Assembly: GCA_050480705.1 (NCBI GenBank)
Contig: JBJHAX010000008.1
Span: forward strand, 7,442 to 71,441
Length of the DNA stretch: 64,000 bases
Reading direction: 5' to 3'
Source of the DNA: JBJHAX01 sp050480705
Lineage (GTDB): Bacteria > Actinomycetota > Nitriliruptoria > Nitriliruptorales > Nitriliruptoraceae
Both the position numbers and the translations under genes were made by a program. Below, piece by piece: positions 26,707 through 34,938 of this stretch (the stretch's first letter is position 1; each line of letters starts with the position of its first letter). The notes beneath the pieces were generated by a model. That model did not search any database. It saw nothing but the letters and a program-made list of their open reading frames with translations, and was not told the origin of the DNA.

Positions 26707-27678
26707 TCAGTCGAGCGCAGCGATGTGGCCAGCGACATCGCGCATCAGATCGACGATGCGCGGGCCCCAGCGGCTCGCGATGTCCTCGTCGAGTTCGACG
26801 ATCGCGCCGGTGCGCACTGCGGTGATCGACGACCATCCGGGACGGGCGGCGACCTCTTCGGGGGTGACCCCGCAGCAGTCGGCGTCCGCGAGCAGGATGA
26901 GGTCGGGGTCCGCGTCGATGATGAATTCCGGGGTCAGCTGCGGGTACTGACCCGCCGCGTCACCCACCGCGTCGGCGATGCTCTCCAATCCCAACAGCCG
27001 GTAGGCGTCGCCAATGAACGTGTCGCTTCGCACCGAGTAGTAGTCGGGCGTGAGCTCGTGGTAATAGGTAAAGGTGGTATCGAGGGTGTCGACATCCGCC
27101 ACGATCTGGGCGATGTCGGCGCGCATGCGGTCGACCACCGACTGCGCCGTGTCGGCATTGCCGGTGGCGTCACCGAGCCAGGCCAACTGCTCGTAGACCT
27201 CGTCGATGCTGCGTGCTGACGGCAGCAGCAGCGTCGGGATGTCGAGCGCCGCAAGCGATTCGCGCATGTCGCCGGGATTGTCGGAAGCGACGACGAGATC
27301 CGGTTCGTACGCCGAGATCGCCTCGATGTTGGGTTGGAATCCCGACAGGTCCGTGGTCGGCGCGTCGGGGGGATAGTTCGAGTACTCGTCGGCTGCGACG
27401 ACGGCATCACCGGCGCCGACAGCGAACAGCAGCTCAGTGGTTGATGCGGACAGCGACACGATGCGCTCGGGCCGGCGGGCGATTTCGACACCGTCGACGG
27501 TGACGGGAAACGCTTCGGATGTCGCGTCGTCGTTCGACGTCGCACCGGAGCTTTCGTCCGCAGCCGGATCGGTGGCAGAATCGTCAACGGCGCCGCAGGC
27601 CGCGAGCATCACCGTGGCGACGAGGGCGAGAATGGCGGGAGTCCACCGCAGCATGCGGCGGGTGAACAGCTTCGACAC
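26707..27678 (-). CDS. btuF: Corrinoid-binding lipoprotein (ABC transporter solute-binding protein)
   Basis: Class III solute-binding lipoprotein of about 323 residues. A signal peptide (SKLFTRRMLRWTPAILALV) ends in the lipobox LAAC with Cys28, followed by a 35-residue Asp/Ser/Thr linker. The two lobes show RIVSLSASTTELLFAVGAGDAVVAADEYSNYP, EPDLVVASDNPG and DADPDLILLADADCCGV, as in BtuF. The start is GTG 27678, preceded by AGGAGGAGG. That SD lies in a perfect hairpin (27687-27704) below a cobalamin riboswitch, so synthesis is probably repressed by coenzyme B12. First gene of the operon. Confidence 0.93.
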   Translation of the reverse strand: MSKLFTRRMLRWTPAILALVATVMLAACGAVDDSATDPAADESSGATSNDDATSEAFPVTVDGVEIARRPERIVSLSASTTELLFAVGAGDAVVAADEYSNYPPDAPTTDLSGFQPNIEAISAYEPDLVVASDNPGDMRESLAALDIPTLLLPSARSIDEVYEQLAWLGDATGNADTAQSVVDRMRADIAQIVADVDTLDTTFTYYHELTPDYYSVRSDTFIGDAYRLLGLESIADAVGDAAGQYPQLTPEFIIDADPDLILLADADCCGVTPEEVAARPGWSSITAVRTGAIVELDEDIASRWGPRIVDLMRDVAGHIAALD

Positions 27679-27686
27679 GTGTCGTC

Positions 27687-27704
27687 CTCCTCCTGAGGGA
27701 GGAG
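27687..27704 (-). promoter_or_regulatory. Hairpin sequestering the btuF Shine-Dalgarno
   Basis: On the minus strand CTCCTCC, loop CTCA, GGAGGAG forms a perfect 7-bp hairpin, and its right arm is the btuF Shine-Dalgarno, eight bases before GTG 27678. A second GGAGGA (27787-27792, minus) just downstream of the riboswitch aptamer can pair with the CTCCTCC arm instead and free the SD. This looks like a translational expression platform. Confidence 0.6.
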
Positions 27705-27800
27705 TCAGAGACGTCGCTGGGCAGCGCGGCAACGCCCTGCGTGGGCGTGTGGAAATGCCATCGACTGCTGCCGCACGAACGGCCCTTCCTCCGAGGGTCA

Positions 27801-27932
27801 CGGATTCGCGGCCACGAGGCAGGCGACCTGGCTCGTCCCGGCCCGCAGGGGGCCGGGCTTCACAGTTGCGGGACAGCGCCGGAGTTGCACCGGACTTCGC
27901 TGACACCCGTGGCAGTCGCGGCGGATCCGATC
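27801..27932 (-). ncRNA. Cobalamin riboswitch
   Basis: The minus strand carries the conserved core in order: GTCCGGTGCAACTCCGGCGC, then GTCCCGCAACTGTGAAGCCC, then the B12 box AGCCAGGTCGCCTGCC (27818-27833, close to the consensus AGYCAGGAGACCTGCC). A possible closing P1 pairs GGATCCGC at the 5' end with GCGAATCC at the 3' end. It stands about 120 nt upstream of btuF in the leader of the cobalamin operon, the expected place for adenosylcobalamin feedback. End points are approximate. Confidence 0.93.
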
Positions 27933-27949
27933 GCCAGCGACCGTCGGGG

Positions 27950-27977
27950 ACGTTAGCCGAGACGCGAGGCGGGTCAA
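27950..27977 (-). promoter_or_regulatory. Housekeeping-sigma-like promoter of the cobalamin operon
   Basis: On the minus strand TTGACC (27972-27977) and TAACGT (27950-27955) are separated by 16 bp. Transcription would begin about 10 nt upstream of the riboswitch P1, a sensible geometry. The rest of 27978-28042 shows no gene. Confidence 0.5.
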
Positions 27978-28042
27978 ATCATCGGCGGGGAATATCACGG
28001 CCGGCGTGTCGGCGATGACACTGGCCGTGCTCGGAGCTGGCG

Positions 28043-29017
28043 TCAGGCGTAGAGCGCCGCGCCGTACATGAGTTCGTCAGCGCAGGCGAGCCGGTCGATC
28101 CAGCGTCCAGGCCAGGCGTCGCTGCCGTCGCGAGCGCCGAGCAGCCCGCCGGTGATCGCGCCGTTGGTGTCGGCGTCACCGCCGAGGCGCACGACCTCGA
28201 CGAGCATCTCCGCGGCCGGCCGTGCGGCCGTCACAGCGGTGACGGCCACCTCGAGGCTGGTGAGCACCCAGCCTTCGGCAGCCCCGTTGACGGTCGCCAC
28301 CTTCCCAACATCGCCGTCATGCGACAGCGCGCGTTCGAGTGCGTCCGTCACGTCGGTGTGCAGGTCAGAACGGCCGATTGCGGCGTGTGCCATGTCGCGA
28401 GCGGCGCTGGCGGCGTCGGCGGCGGTGGCAACGTCGGACGTGATCATGGCCGCGACGAGGTCGCAGTATGCGACACATGCGTCGAGACAGACCGGATGGG
28501 CGTGGGTAATCGCCGAGATCGCCCGGGCGTGATCGGCCCGACGTATGGGATCCTCCAGATTGGCCAGCGCGACCGCGACGGTGCGCATCAGCGAGCCGTT
28601 GCCCTGGCTGCGCTCATCGGTCTCGCCGCTGCAGGACGCATCGTGTGTCGAGAGAAAGCGTGTGAGCGCCCGCGACGTGGCGCCACCGACGTCACGCGGA
28701 TCGGTCCGAAACCACGCTGCCATGTGCTCGGCCGCGGCGTGGCTGAGGCGGTCAATATGGGCGTCGAGGCCGACGTCGCGGTAGGCACGGTGGACGGCCA
28801 GCGTCAGGTCCGTGTCATCGGTCGGGTCGCCCGGCGCCCAGCCGAACACGCCGCCTCCGACCACGTCGACGTCATCGACCGTGCTTGCGAACGCGGTACG
28901 GGCGCTCTCTCGTGACGCGAACTCCGTCGTCGCCCCCAGCGCGTCCCCGACATGCACGCCCAGCAACACACCGACGGTGCGTGCGTGCCGCGCCTGCCGG
29001 CCCTCAAGAGGCGTCAC
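28043..29017 (-). CDS. ADP-ribosylglycohydrolase family protein
   Basis: A 324-residue DraG/ARH-type hydrolase, which removes ADP-ribose from proteins or small molecules using two Mg ions. Conserved sites are GVLLGVHVGDALGATTEF (residues 16-33), the metal motif PTDDTDLTLA (66-74), GNGSLMRT near 140, and LGGDADTNGAITGGLLGAR (278-296) with the second metal cluster. No ADP-ribosyltransferase (DraT, Tre1 or DarT) is adjacent. The gene lies upstream of the cobalamin operon on the same strand but is separated by the riboswitch leader and its own promoter, so it is not part of that operon. Substrate unknown. Confidence 0.92.
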   Translation of the reverse strand: MTPLEGRQARHARTVGVLLGVHVGDALGATTEFASRESARTAFASTVDDVDVVGGGVFGWAPGDPTDDTDLTLAVHRAYRDVGLDAHIDRLSHAAAEHMAAWFRTDPRDVGGATSRALTRFLSTHDASCSGETDERSQGNGSLMRTVAVALANLEDPIRRADHARAISAITHAHPVCLDACVAYCDLVAAMITSDVATAADAASAARDMAHAAIGRSDLHTDVTDALERALSHDGDVGKVATVNGAAEGWVLTSLEVAVTAVTAARPAAEMLVEVVRLGGDADTNGAITGGLLGARDGSDAWPGRWIDRLACADELMYGAALYA

Positions 29018-29214
29018 CGGTCAGCCGATGCTCGGATGGACGACAGCGAATGCCGACGTGGCGACCTGACCACGGTCCGCATGTCTGGCATCACGGCAAC
29101 CTCACGGAACACCTGCCAGCTACCGGCGGTGTCCGACGCGATATTCGCGGAGCAACTGTGCTCGGGCGGCTAACGTCAGCCACGGGTCCCGGCGGACCCA
29201 GGGGGAGGGCGCCG

Positions 29215-31062
29215 ATGGGTGGACACCCCCCGCAGAGCGTGATGCGATGGCGTCTGTCGCTCCTGCGTGGCCTGTTGCGGTTCGTGCTCGCACTCGGTGT
29301 CGTCGTCGCCGCTCCGAGCATCTGGTTCGCGTTCACGGTCGACCGTATCGACATCGTCGTCGTGGATGCGGCGGCAGTCGCGATCGTTGCGGTCATCACC
29401 TTCGTCGAACGGATCCCGTACCGGGTACGCGCGTTCGTGCTCGCCTGCACCGCCTACGGGCTCGGCCTCTTCTTCATCGGCACGATCGGCGTGGTCGGCC
29501 ACGTCTACCTCGTCGCCTTCCCCGTCCTCCTCGCGGTGCTGCTTGGCCTTCGCGCGGCGATCGCCGGCCTCGCCGTCAACGCCGTGACGCTCGTACTCGT
29601 CGGGATCACGGGTCTCTACGACCCGCGCATGAACGTCCCGGGCGTCGACGGCACACTCGAATGGCTGCTGATCACACTCAACTTCCTGTTCGCCAACACC
29701 GTGGTTGCGCTGCCGTGCGCGGTTCTGCTGCAACGTCTCGAACGCTCCCTTGCCGATGAAGAGCACGCCGCAGCGTCGCTCGCTGAGCGTCACGAACAGC
29801 TCGTCGCAAAGACCGATGAGCTCGAACGTGAGATGGTGCGCCGTCAACAGATGGAGGAGCGTGCCCGGCGCCAGGACCGCCTCGAGTTGCTGGGAACGCT
29901 CGCCACGGGCATCGCACACGACGTCAACAACGTTCTGGCGTCCATCCTCGCGCTCGCAGAGATGCGCCGGGCGCGGCCGCACGACGACGGGCTCGAGCGC
30001 GACATGGATCTGCTCGTGGCAGCCGTTCGCCGTGCGAGCGACATCGTGCGTCGCGTGACCGTCTTCGGGCAGGCCGCCGACATCGACCGTCAACCGATCG
30101 TGCTGCGTGAGCGTGTCGACGAGATCGTGCCGCTGCTTCGCGCCGCGCTGCCCCGCAACGTGACGTTGCGTGTCGCAATCGAGGATGACGCGCAGGTGTG
30201 GCTGCATGCCGCCGAGGTCGACCAGTTGCTGTCGAACCTCGTGGTCAACGCGGCGCAGGCGTGCGGCTCTGTCTCCGGTGCGCTGGTCACGGTGAGCGCA
30301 GCGACGATCAACCTCGACGCTCGAGCCGCACTCGAAGTCGACCCACCCGACGGATTGTCCTGTGCGCCCGACCGTGTCCTGGAGTTGCGTGTCGACGACA
30401 ACGGCCCTGGTATCCCTGCCGACATCCGCGACCGGGTCTTCGACCCGTTCTTCACTACCAAGCCCGGCGGCGACAACAGCGGGCTCGGTCTGGCCAGCGT
30501 GCACGCGATCGTGACCGGGGTCGGAGGCGTGACCGACATCGAGGACACCGATGTTGGCGCGTCGATCCGCACCCTGCTGCCGGTTGCCGCGGTCGAAGGT
30601 GTCCGCAGCGACGATGCAGGCAACCGGGCTCGTGCCGGTGTCCCGCATGAGCGTTCGTCGACGATCCTGCTCGTCGACGACGAAACGCTGCTGCTGGCCA
30701 TCACTGCGCGTGCGCTGCGCAACGCAGGGCACACGGTCATCGACACCGGCGACCTCGACCAGGCGCTACGAGCCTTCGACGAACATGCTTCGGCGGTCGA
30801 ACTCGTCATCACCGACATGTCGCTGCCGGACGGCAGTGGCCATGTGCTGTTCGAGCACGTGAGTCGGCGGCGTCCGGAGGTTCCTGTGGTGCTGACCAGC
30901 GGCGGGCCCGTCGAGCTGCCCGAACACGACGAGGGGCCTGCGCCTGCCGGGCTGCTCGCGAAACCCTACGACCTGGACACGCTGCTTTCGCTGGTGCAGC
31001 GTGTCCTCAGCCCGCAGACCACGGTCGGCACCTCACGGACGGACGGGCCCGGCGGTGACTGA
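29215..31062 (+). CDS. Hybrid sensor histidine kinase with C-terminal receiver domain
   Basis: A 615-residue membrane-bound hybrid kinase. Six hydrophobic segments occupy residues 15-175, followed by a coiled-coil linker. The HisKA phosphoacceptor is His235 in GTLATGIAHDVNNVLASILAL, and the ATPase domain (about 330-460) has LLSNLVVNAAQA (N box), VDDNGPGIP (G1) and GLGLASVHAIV (G2). A receiver follows at 482-600 with LLVDDE and the phosphoacceptor Asp534 in VITDMSLPDG. There is no DNA-binding output. ATG 29215 has GGAGGG five bases upstream. The stop overlaps the glpK start by eight bases, so the two are co-transcribed. The 29018-29214 gap otherwise shows nothing. Confidence 0.93.
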   Translation: MGGHPPQSVMRWRLSLLRGLLRFVLALGVVVAAPSIWFAFTVDRIDIVVVDAAAVAIVAVITFVERIPYRVRAFVLACTAYGLGLFFIGTIGVVGHVYLVAFPVLLAVLLGLRAAIAGLAVNAVTLVLVGITGLYDPRMNVPGVDGTLEWLLITLNFLFANTVVALPCAVLLQRLERSLADEEHAAASLAERHEQLVAKTDELEREMVRRQQMEERARRQDRLELLGTLATGIAHDVNNVLASILALAEMRRARPHDDGLERDMDLLVAAVRRASDIVRRVTVFGQAADIDRQPIVLRERVDEIVPLLRAALPRNVTLRVAIEDDAQVWLHAAEVDQLLSNLVVNAAQACGSVSGALVTVSAATINLDARAALEVDPPDGLSCAPDRVLELRVDDNGPGIPADIRDRVFDPFFTTKPGGDNSGLGLASVHAIVTGVGGVTDIEDTDVGASIRTLLPVAAVEGVRSDDAGNRARAGVPHERSSTILLVDDETLLLAITARALRNAGHTVIDTGDLDQALRAFDEHASAVELVITDMSLPDGSGHVLFEHVSRRRPEVPVVLTSGGPVELPEHDEGPAPAGLLAKPYDLDTLLSLVQRVLSPQTTVGTSRTDGPGGD

Positions 31063-32575
31063 GACGCTCGTCGGTGCGATCGACCAGGGGACGACGAGCA
31101 GCCGCTTCATGGTCTTCGACCACGCCGGCCGCGAAATCGTGCGGCGGCAGCTCGAACACACCCAGCTGCTGCCGCGGGCCGGCTGGGTCGAACACGACCC
31201 GATCGAAATCTGGGAACGTGTGCGCACCGTCGTCGAATCGGGGCTCGCCCAGGCCGGACTGCGCGGCAGCGACCTGTGCGCGCTCGGCGTCACCAACCAA
31301 CGCGAGACCACCGTCGTGTGGGACCGGACGACCGGCCGCCCGCTCTACAACGCGATCGTGTGGCAGGACACGCGTACGGACCGGATCGCAGCGCACCTGG
31401 AGCGAACGGGCGCCGGGGAGTTGATCCGCCACCGCACGGGACTTCCGCCTGCGACCTACTTCTCCGGTGCCAAGCTGCAGTGGATCCTCGAGAACGTCGA
31501 CGGGGTCCGTGAGCGTGTCCAACGTGGCGACGCGGTGTTCGGAACGACCGACACCTGGCTGCTGTGGCACCTCACCGGTGGCCGCGACGGCGGCGTCCAC
31601 ATCACCGATCCCACCAACGCGAGCCGCACGATGCTCATGGATCTCGCGACGCTCGACTGGGACGATGAGCTGCTCGAACTCTTCGACGTTCCACGGTCGA
31701 TGCTGCCGGCGATCCGGCCTTCGAGTGACCCGTCGGCGTACGGATCGACCCGGGCTGATGGGCCGTTCGGCGCCGAGGTCCCCATCACCGGCGATCTCGG
31801 CGACCAGCAGGCGGCAACCGTCGGGCAAGCCTGCTTCGAACCTGGCGAGGTCAAGAACACCTACGGCACCGGCAACTTCCTGCTGCTCAATACCGGCGTT
31901 GAGGCGGTGCGGTCCGCGAATGGGCTCCTGACGACGGTCGGCTATCAGTTCGAGGCATCCGATCCGGTCTACTGCCTCGAGGGATCGATCGCCGTCAGCG
32001 GCGCCGCCGTGCAGTGGCTACGCGACCAGCTGGGCGTGATCACGCACGCGGACGAATCGGCGGCACTCGCCGCGTCGGTTGACGACACCGAGGGCGCGTA
32101 CTTCGTGCCGGCGTTCTCGGGTCTCTTCGCCCCTTACTGGCGCTCCGACGCGCGCGGCGCGATTGTCGGGCTGACCCGCGCGCACAGCAAGGCGCATCTG
32201 GTACGTGCCACGCTCGAGGCCATCTGCTACCAGACCCGCGACATTGCGGGGGCGATGTCCAACGACGCCGGCGTCGACGTCGACGTGTTCAAGGTCGATG
32301 GCGGCGCGACGGTCAACGACGTCCTCATGCAACTGCAGGCCGACATCCTCGGCGTGCCGGTCGTACGCCCTGTGGTCGCCGAGACGACGTCACTCGGCGC
32401 TGCGTACGCAGCAGGTCTGGCTGTCGGCTTCTGGCGTGGCACCGACGAAGTTCGTGCGAACTGGCGGGCCGACCGGCGCTGGGAGCCGACATGGAGCGAC
32501 GAGCGTCGCGACGAGGGTTACGCCGGATGGCGACGCGCCGTGCAGCGGACACTGGACTGGGTCGACGTCGAATGA
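31055..32575 (+). CDS. glpK: Glycerol kinase
   Basis: FGGY-family kinase phosphorylating glycerol to sn-glycerol-3-phosphate, 506 residues. Signature segments: GAIDQGTTSSRFMVFD (ATP site), GWVEHDPIEIW, VTNQRETTVVWDRTTG, NAIVWQDTRT, YFSGAKLQWILEN, ITDPTNASRTMLMD, GDLGDQQAATVGQ, KNTYGTGNFLLLNTG and FVPAFSGLFAPYWRSDARG. GTG 31055 (VTETLVGAIDQGTTS) matches the family N-terminus. It overlaps the hybrid kinase gene by eight bases. No glpF or glpD is adjacent. Confidence 0.96.
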   Translation: MTETLVGAIDQGTTSSRFMVFDHAGREIVRRQLEHTQLLPRAGWVEHDPIEIWERVRTVVESGLAQAGLRGSDLCALGVTNQRETTVVWDRTTGRPLYNAIVWQDTRTDRIAAHLERTGAGELIRHRTGLPPATYFSGAKLQWILENVDGVRERVQRGDAVFGTTDTWLLWHLTGGRDGGVHITDPTNASRTMLMDLATLDWDDELLELFDVPRSMLPAIRPSSDPSAYGSTRADGPFGAEVPITGDLGDQQAATVGQACFEPGEVKNTYGTGNFLLLNTGVEAVRSANGLLTTVGYQFEASDPVYCLEGSIAVSGAAVQWLRDQLGVITHADESAALAASVDDTEGAYFVPAFSGLFAPYWRSDARGAIVGLTRAHSKAHLVRATLEAICYQTRDIAGAMSNDAGVDVDVFKVDGGATVNDVLMQLQADILGVPVVRPVVAETTSLGAAYAAGLAVGFWRGTDEVRANWRADRRWEPTWSDERRDEGYAGWRRAVQRTLDWVDVE

Positions 32576-32642
32576 GCGTTCGCTCGTCGCGGGGGGTCGC
32601 CGCGTGGGCTGTGGAGTTCGGCCTTTCCGCTGTAGCCGTCCG

Positions 32643-33587
32643 TCAGGCCAGCTGGTGGCCGTAGCGGCGGAACCAGTCGACGGTCTGTGCGAGCGCCTCG
32701 GCGTGGCCGGTCACCTCACCGGGGCCGAACGTTGCCTCGAAATCGCGCGCCTCGACCACGTAAGGCCGGTTCCACTGGTCGACGAGTTCACGCGCCTGCC
32801 GCAGGTTGCGATCGAACACACCAGCGACGCGCAGCATCATCGGTGACACGTGGCCCCGTTCGACAGGTCCACCGACCGCAGCTTCGAGAAGGTCGACGAA
32901 CTCGCGCTGTGTGACCGCCGGCGCGGCGGGAAGGATCCACGAACGCCCGTCACCGCGTGGCTGTTCGACCAGGGTGACGAGGCTGTTCGCCGCGTCGGGC
33001 AGGTAGGCGAACGTATGCGGCTGGTCGTCGGCGATGTAGGTACGCACCGGCTTGCCGTCGAGAGCAGGCCCGATCATCAACTGGTGCGCGACAGAATTTG
33101 TGCCGCCCGGCCCGTAGTAGTCGCTGATCCGTGCGACGCTGACCGCGGTATCGCCGCGTTCGTGGGCTGAGAGCAACGACGCGACGAGGTCACGTCGCAG
33201 CATGCCCTTGCGTGATGTCGGGGCCTCCGGCGTGCGGTCGGTGATGGGTGTGGAGGGCGACCCGAACGCGTACAGGTTGTCGACCATCACCAGGCGCGCA
33301 CCCGCGGCGACGGCGGCGTCGCGTGCGTTGTCGACCATCGTCGGCAGCAGGCGTGCCCAGTTGCGGTAGCCGACGTTGGCCGCCATCACGACCACATCGC
33401 AGTGGGATGCCGCGCGACGCGCCTGCTCGGCGTCCAGCAGGTCGGCGGACACGACACGGGTTCCGGTCGGGAGCAGGGCCAGATCAGCCGACGGATTGGC
33501 AGCCACAGGTTCGTGGCCACGGGTGAGCAATTCGTGCACGACCGCGCGACCGATTCCTCCGGTCGCACCGAATACCGTCACGCGCAT
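32643..33587 (-). CDS. NAD(P)-binding epimerase/dehydratase family protein
   Basis: A 314-residue extended short-chain dehydrogenase-type protein. The Rossmann motif is VTVFGATGGIGRAVVHELLTRGH at the N-terminus, followed by VVVMAANVGYRNWARLLP, and the active-site-like segment ISDYYGPGGTNS near 155-166. The canonical YxxxK is not obvious (MVDNLYAFG and a later Tyr stand in its place), so activity is uncertain and it may be an NmrA-like or atypical epimerase. ATG 33587 is well placed at the start of the Rossmann fold. It converges with glpK and is divergent from the DinB gene. No sugar biosynthesis cluster is nearby. Confidence 0.85.
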   Translation of the reverse strand: MRVTVFGATGGIGRAVVHELLTRGHEPVAANPSADLALLPTGTRVVSADLLDAEQARRAASHCDVVVMAANVGYRNWARLLPTMVDNARDAAVAAGARLVMVDNLYAFGSPSTPITDRTPEAPTSRKGMLRRDLVASLLSAHERGDTAVSVARISDYYGPGGTNSVAHQLMIGPALDGKPVRTYIADDQPHTFAYLPDAANSLVTLVEQPRGDGRSWILPAAPAVTQREFVDLLEAAVGGPVERGHVSPMMLRVAGVFDRNLRQARELVDQWNRPYVVEARDFEATFGPGEVTGHAEALAQTVDWFRRYGHQLA

Positions 33588-33701
33588 CAGGCAGCCCTCG
33601 AGGACGTGTGACCACATTCTGCCGGGTGCGTCGCGCGCGCGCTTCGTCGACACACCGGATTGTGCGAACGATGATCTGGAGGTCGCCAGCACGGAGTGGA
33701 G

Positions 33702-34217
33702 ATGAACGTCGCAGAGATCTACGCCGAGGCCTACCGCCGCATCACCGAAGTCGTGCGGCAAGCTGTGGAGGCAATGAGCCTCGACAACGTCCTGTGGCGC
33801 CCCGAACCGGGCTCGAACCCGATCGCATGGCTGGTGTGGCATCTGAGTCGCATCCAGGACGATCATGTCGCGGAGATAGCGGGACACCCTCAGCAGTGGG
33901 AGACGGGCCGGTGGGCCGGGCGGTTCGGGTTGGCCGAGGGGACGGCAGAGACCGGCCACGGGCACACCGCCGAGCAGGTTGCGGCGTTGCGTCCCGACGA
34001 CGTCGCCACCCTGCTCGACTACCACCAGCGGGTCGCAGATGCGTCGCAGTCCTACCTCGGCGGCGTCGACGAGGCCGAGCTCGGCCGCATCATCGACACG
34101 CGCTACGACCCGCCCGTCACGGTGGGGGTGCGGTTGGTCAGCGTGCTGAGCGACAACCTGCAGCATGCGGGTCAGGCCCGCTATCTGCGCGGCATGATCG
34201 AACGCCTCGAGGCGTAG
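33702..34217 (+). CDS. DinB family protein (DUF664-type, mycothiol-transferase-like)
   Basis: A 171-residue four-helix DinB-fold protein. Metal-binding histidines are in WLVWHLSRIQDDHVAEIAG (near residue 46) and NLQHAGQARYLRGMIE (near residue 150), the usual three-His arrangement with His55 or a neighbour. Actinobacterial members are mycothiol-dependent transferases or detoxification enzymes. ATG 33702 is chosen, with ACGGAG at 33691-33696. A GTG at 33696 overlaps that SD. Monocistronic as far as can be seen. The following 34218-34382 gap shows no gene. Confidence 0.88.
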   Translation: MNVAEIYAEAYRRITEVVRQAVEAMSLDNVLWRPEPGSNPIAWLVWHLSRIQDDHVAEIAGHPQQWETGRWAGRFGLAEGTAETGHGHTAEQVAALRPDDVATLLDYHQRVADASQSYLGGVDEAELGRIIDTRYDPPVTVGVRLVSVLSDNLQHAGQARYLRGMIERLEA

Positions 34218-34382
34218 ACGGCGTTGCGCACCCTGCGCGGGGGAGGGGCCGGCCAGGGCCACAGGACCCGACCGCACGGGCACTAGGGCGCGTCGAGGTG
34301 GGGCACCGCTGCCCTGAGCACATCTCGCAGCCACCTCTAGTCTGAGCCCATCAGCCACAGAGCCGACAGGAGCAGCTACGCG

Positions 34383-34820
34383 ATGAACCTCCGCAAAACC
34401 GCATCCATGGGCGCCGTCATCTTCGGTGTCATCCTGATCGTCGGCGCCATCGGGACATGGACGATGGTGACCAGCACGCTCTCCGACCAGCGCATCACGA
34501 CCCCCGACGACGCGGTGTGCATGGCCGACCGTCCGGTGCGTGGCCCGTTCACCGCCTACTGCCAGGCGATGACGATCGACCGCAACGTCCTCGAATCGAC
34601 CGACGGCATGCGTTACGCGGAACTGCCACGCGAGGACGAGCGCCGTGGCCTCGCACAGAGCGCCTCGTTCCTGCAGGCGTCGCTGTTCACCTCGGTGCTG
34701 TCCTTCGGTGTCGCCGCAATGGCAGCCGGCATGGGCGTGCTGTTCGTGCTCATCGGCCTCGGGATGCGCGACGTCAGTCAACACGTCGCCGCCTCATCCT
34801 CGGCGCGCCGCGAGACCTGA
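34383..34820 (+). CDS. Small membrane protein with two transmembrane segments
   Basis: A 145-residue protein of no recognised family. Transmembrane helices are predicted by eye at residues 8-30 (ASMGAVIFGVILIVGAIGTW) and 103-127 (SVLSFGVAAMAAGMGVLFVLIG). The 70-residue loop between them is extracytoplasmic if the N-terminus is inside, and it contains two cysteines (VCMADRP and YCQAM) that could form a disulfide. Both termini are short and polar. It precedes the diguanylate cyclase by 118 bp on the same strand. Confidence 0.65.
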   Translation: MNLRKTASMGAVIFGVILIVGAIGTWTMVTSTLSDQRITTPDDAVCMADRPVRGPFTAYCQAMTIDRNVLESTDGMRYAELPREDERRGLAQSASFLQASLFTSVLSFGVAAMAAGMGVLFVLIGLGMRDVSQHVAASSSARRET

Positions 34821-34938
34821 CCAGTCCCACCGCCACGATCAATACGACCGCCGGGCACGCCAATCGCGCGCCCGGCGGTCGGTCGCGTTCAAGGGCGTTG
34901 CCGTCGGTGCCGATGATCCGCTTCAGGAGCGGCGGATC

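Noticed and set aside
29176..30732. 518-residue minus-strand open frame opposite the hybrid kinase
   Set aside because: The kinase has all catalytic boxes; the opposing frame lacks any.
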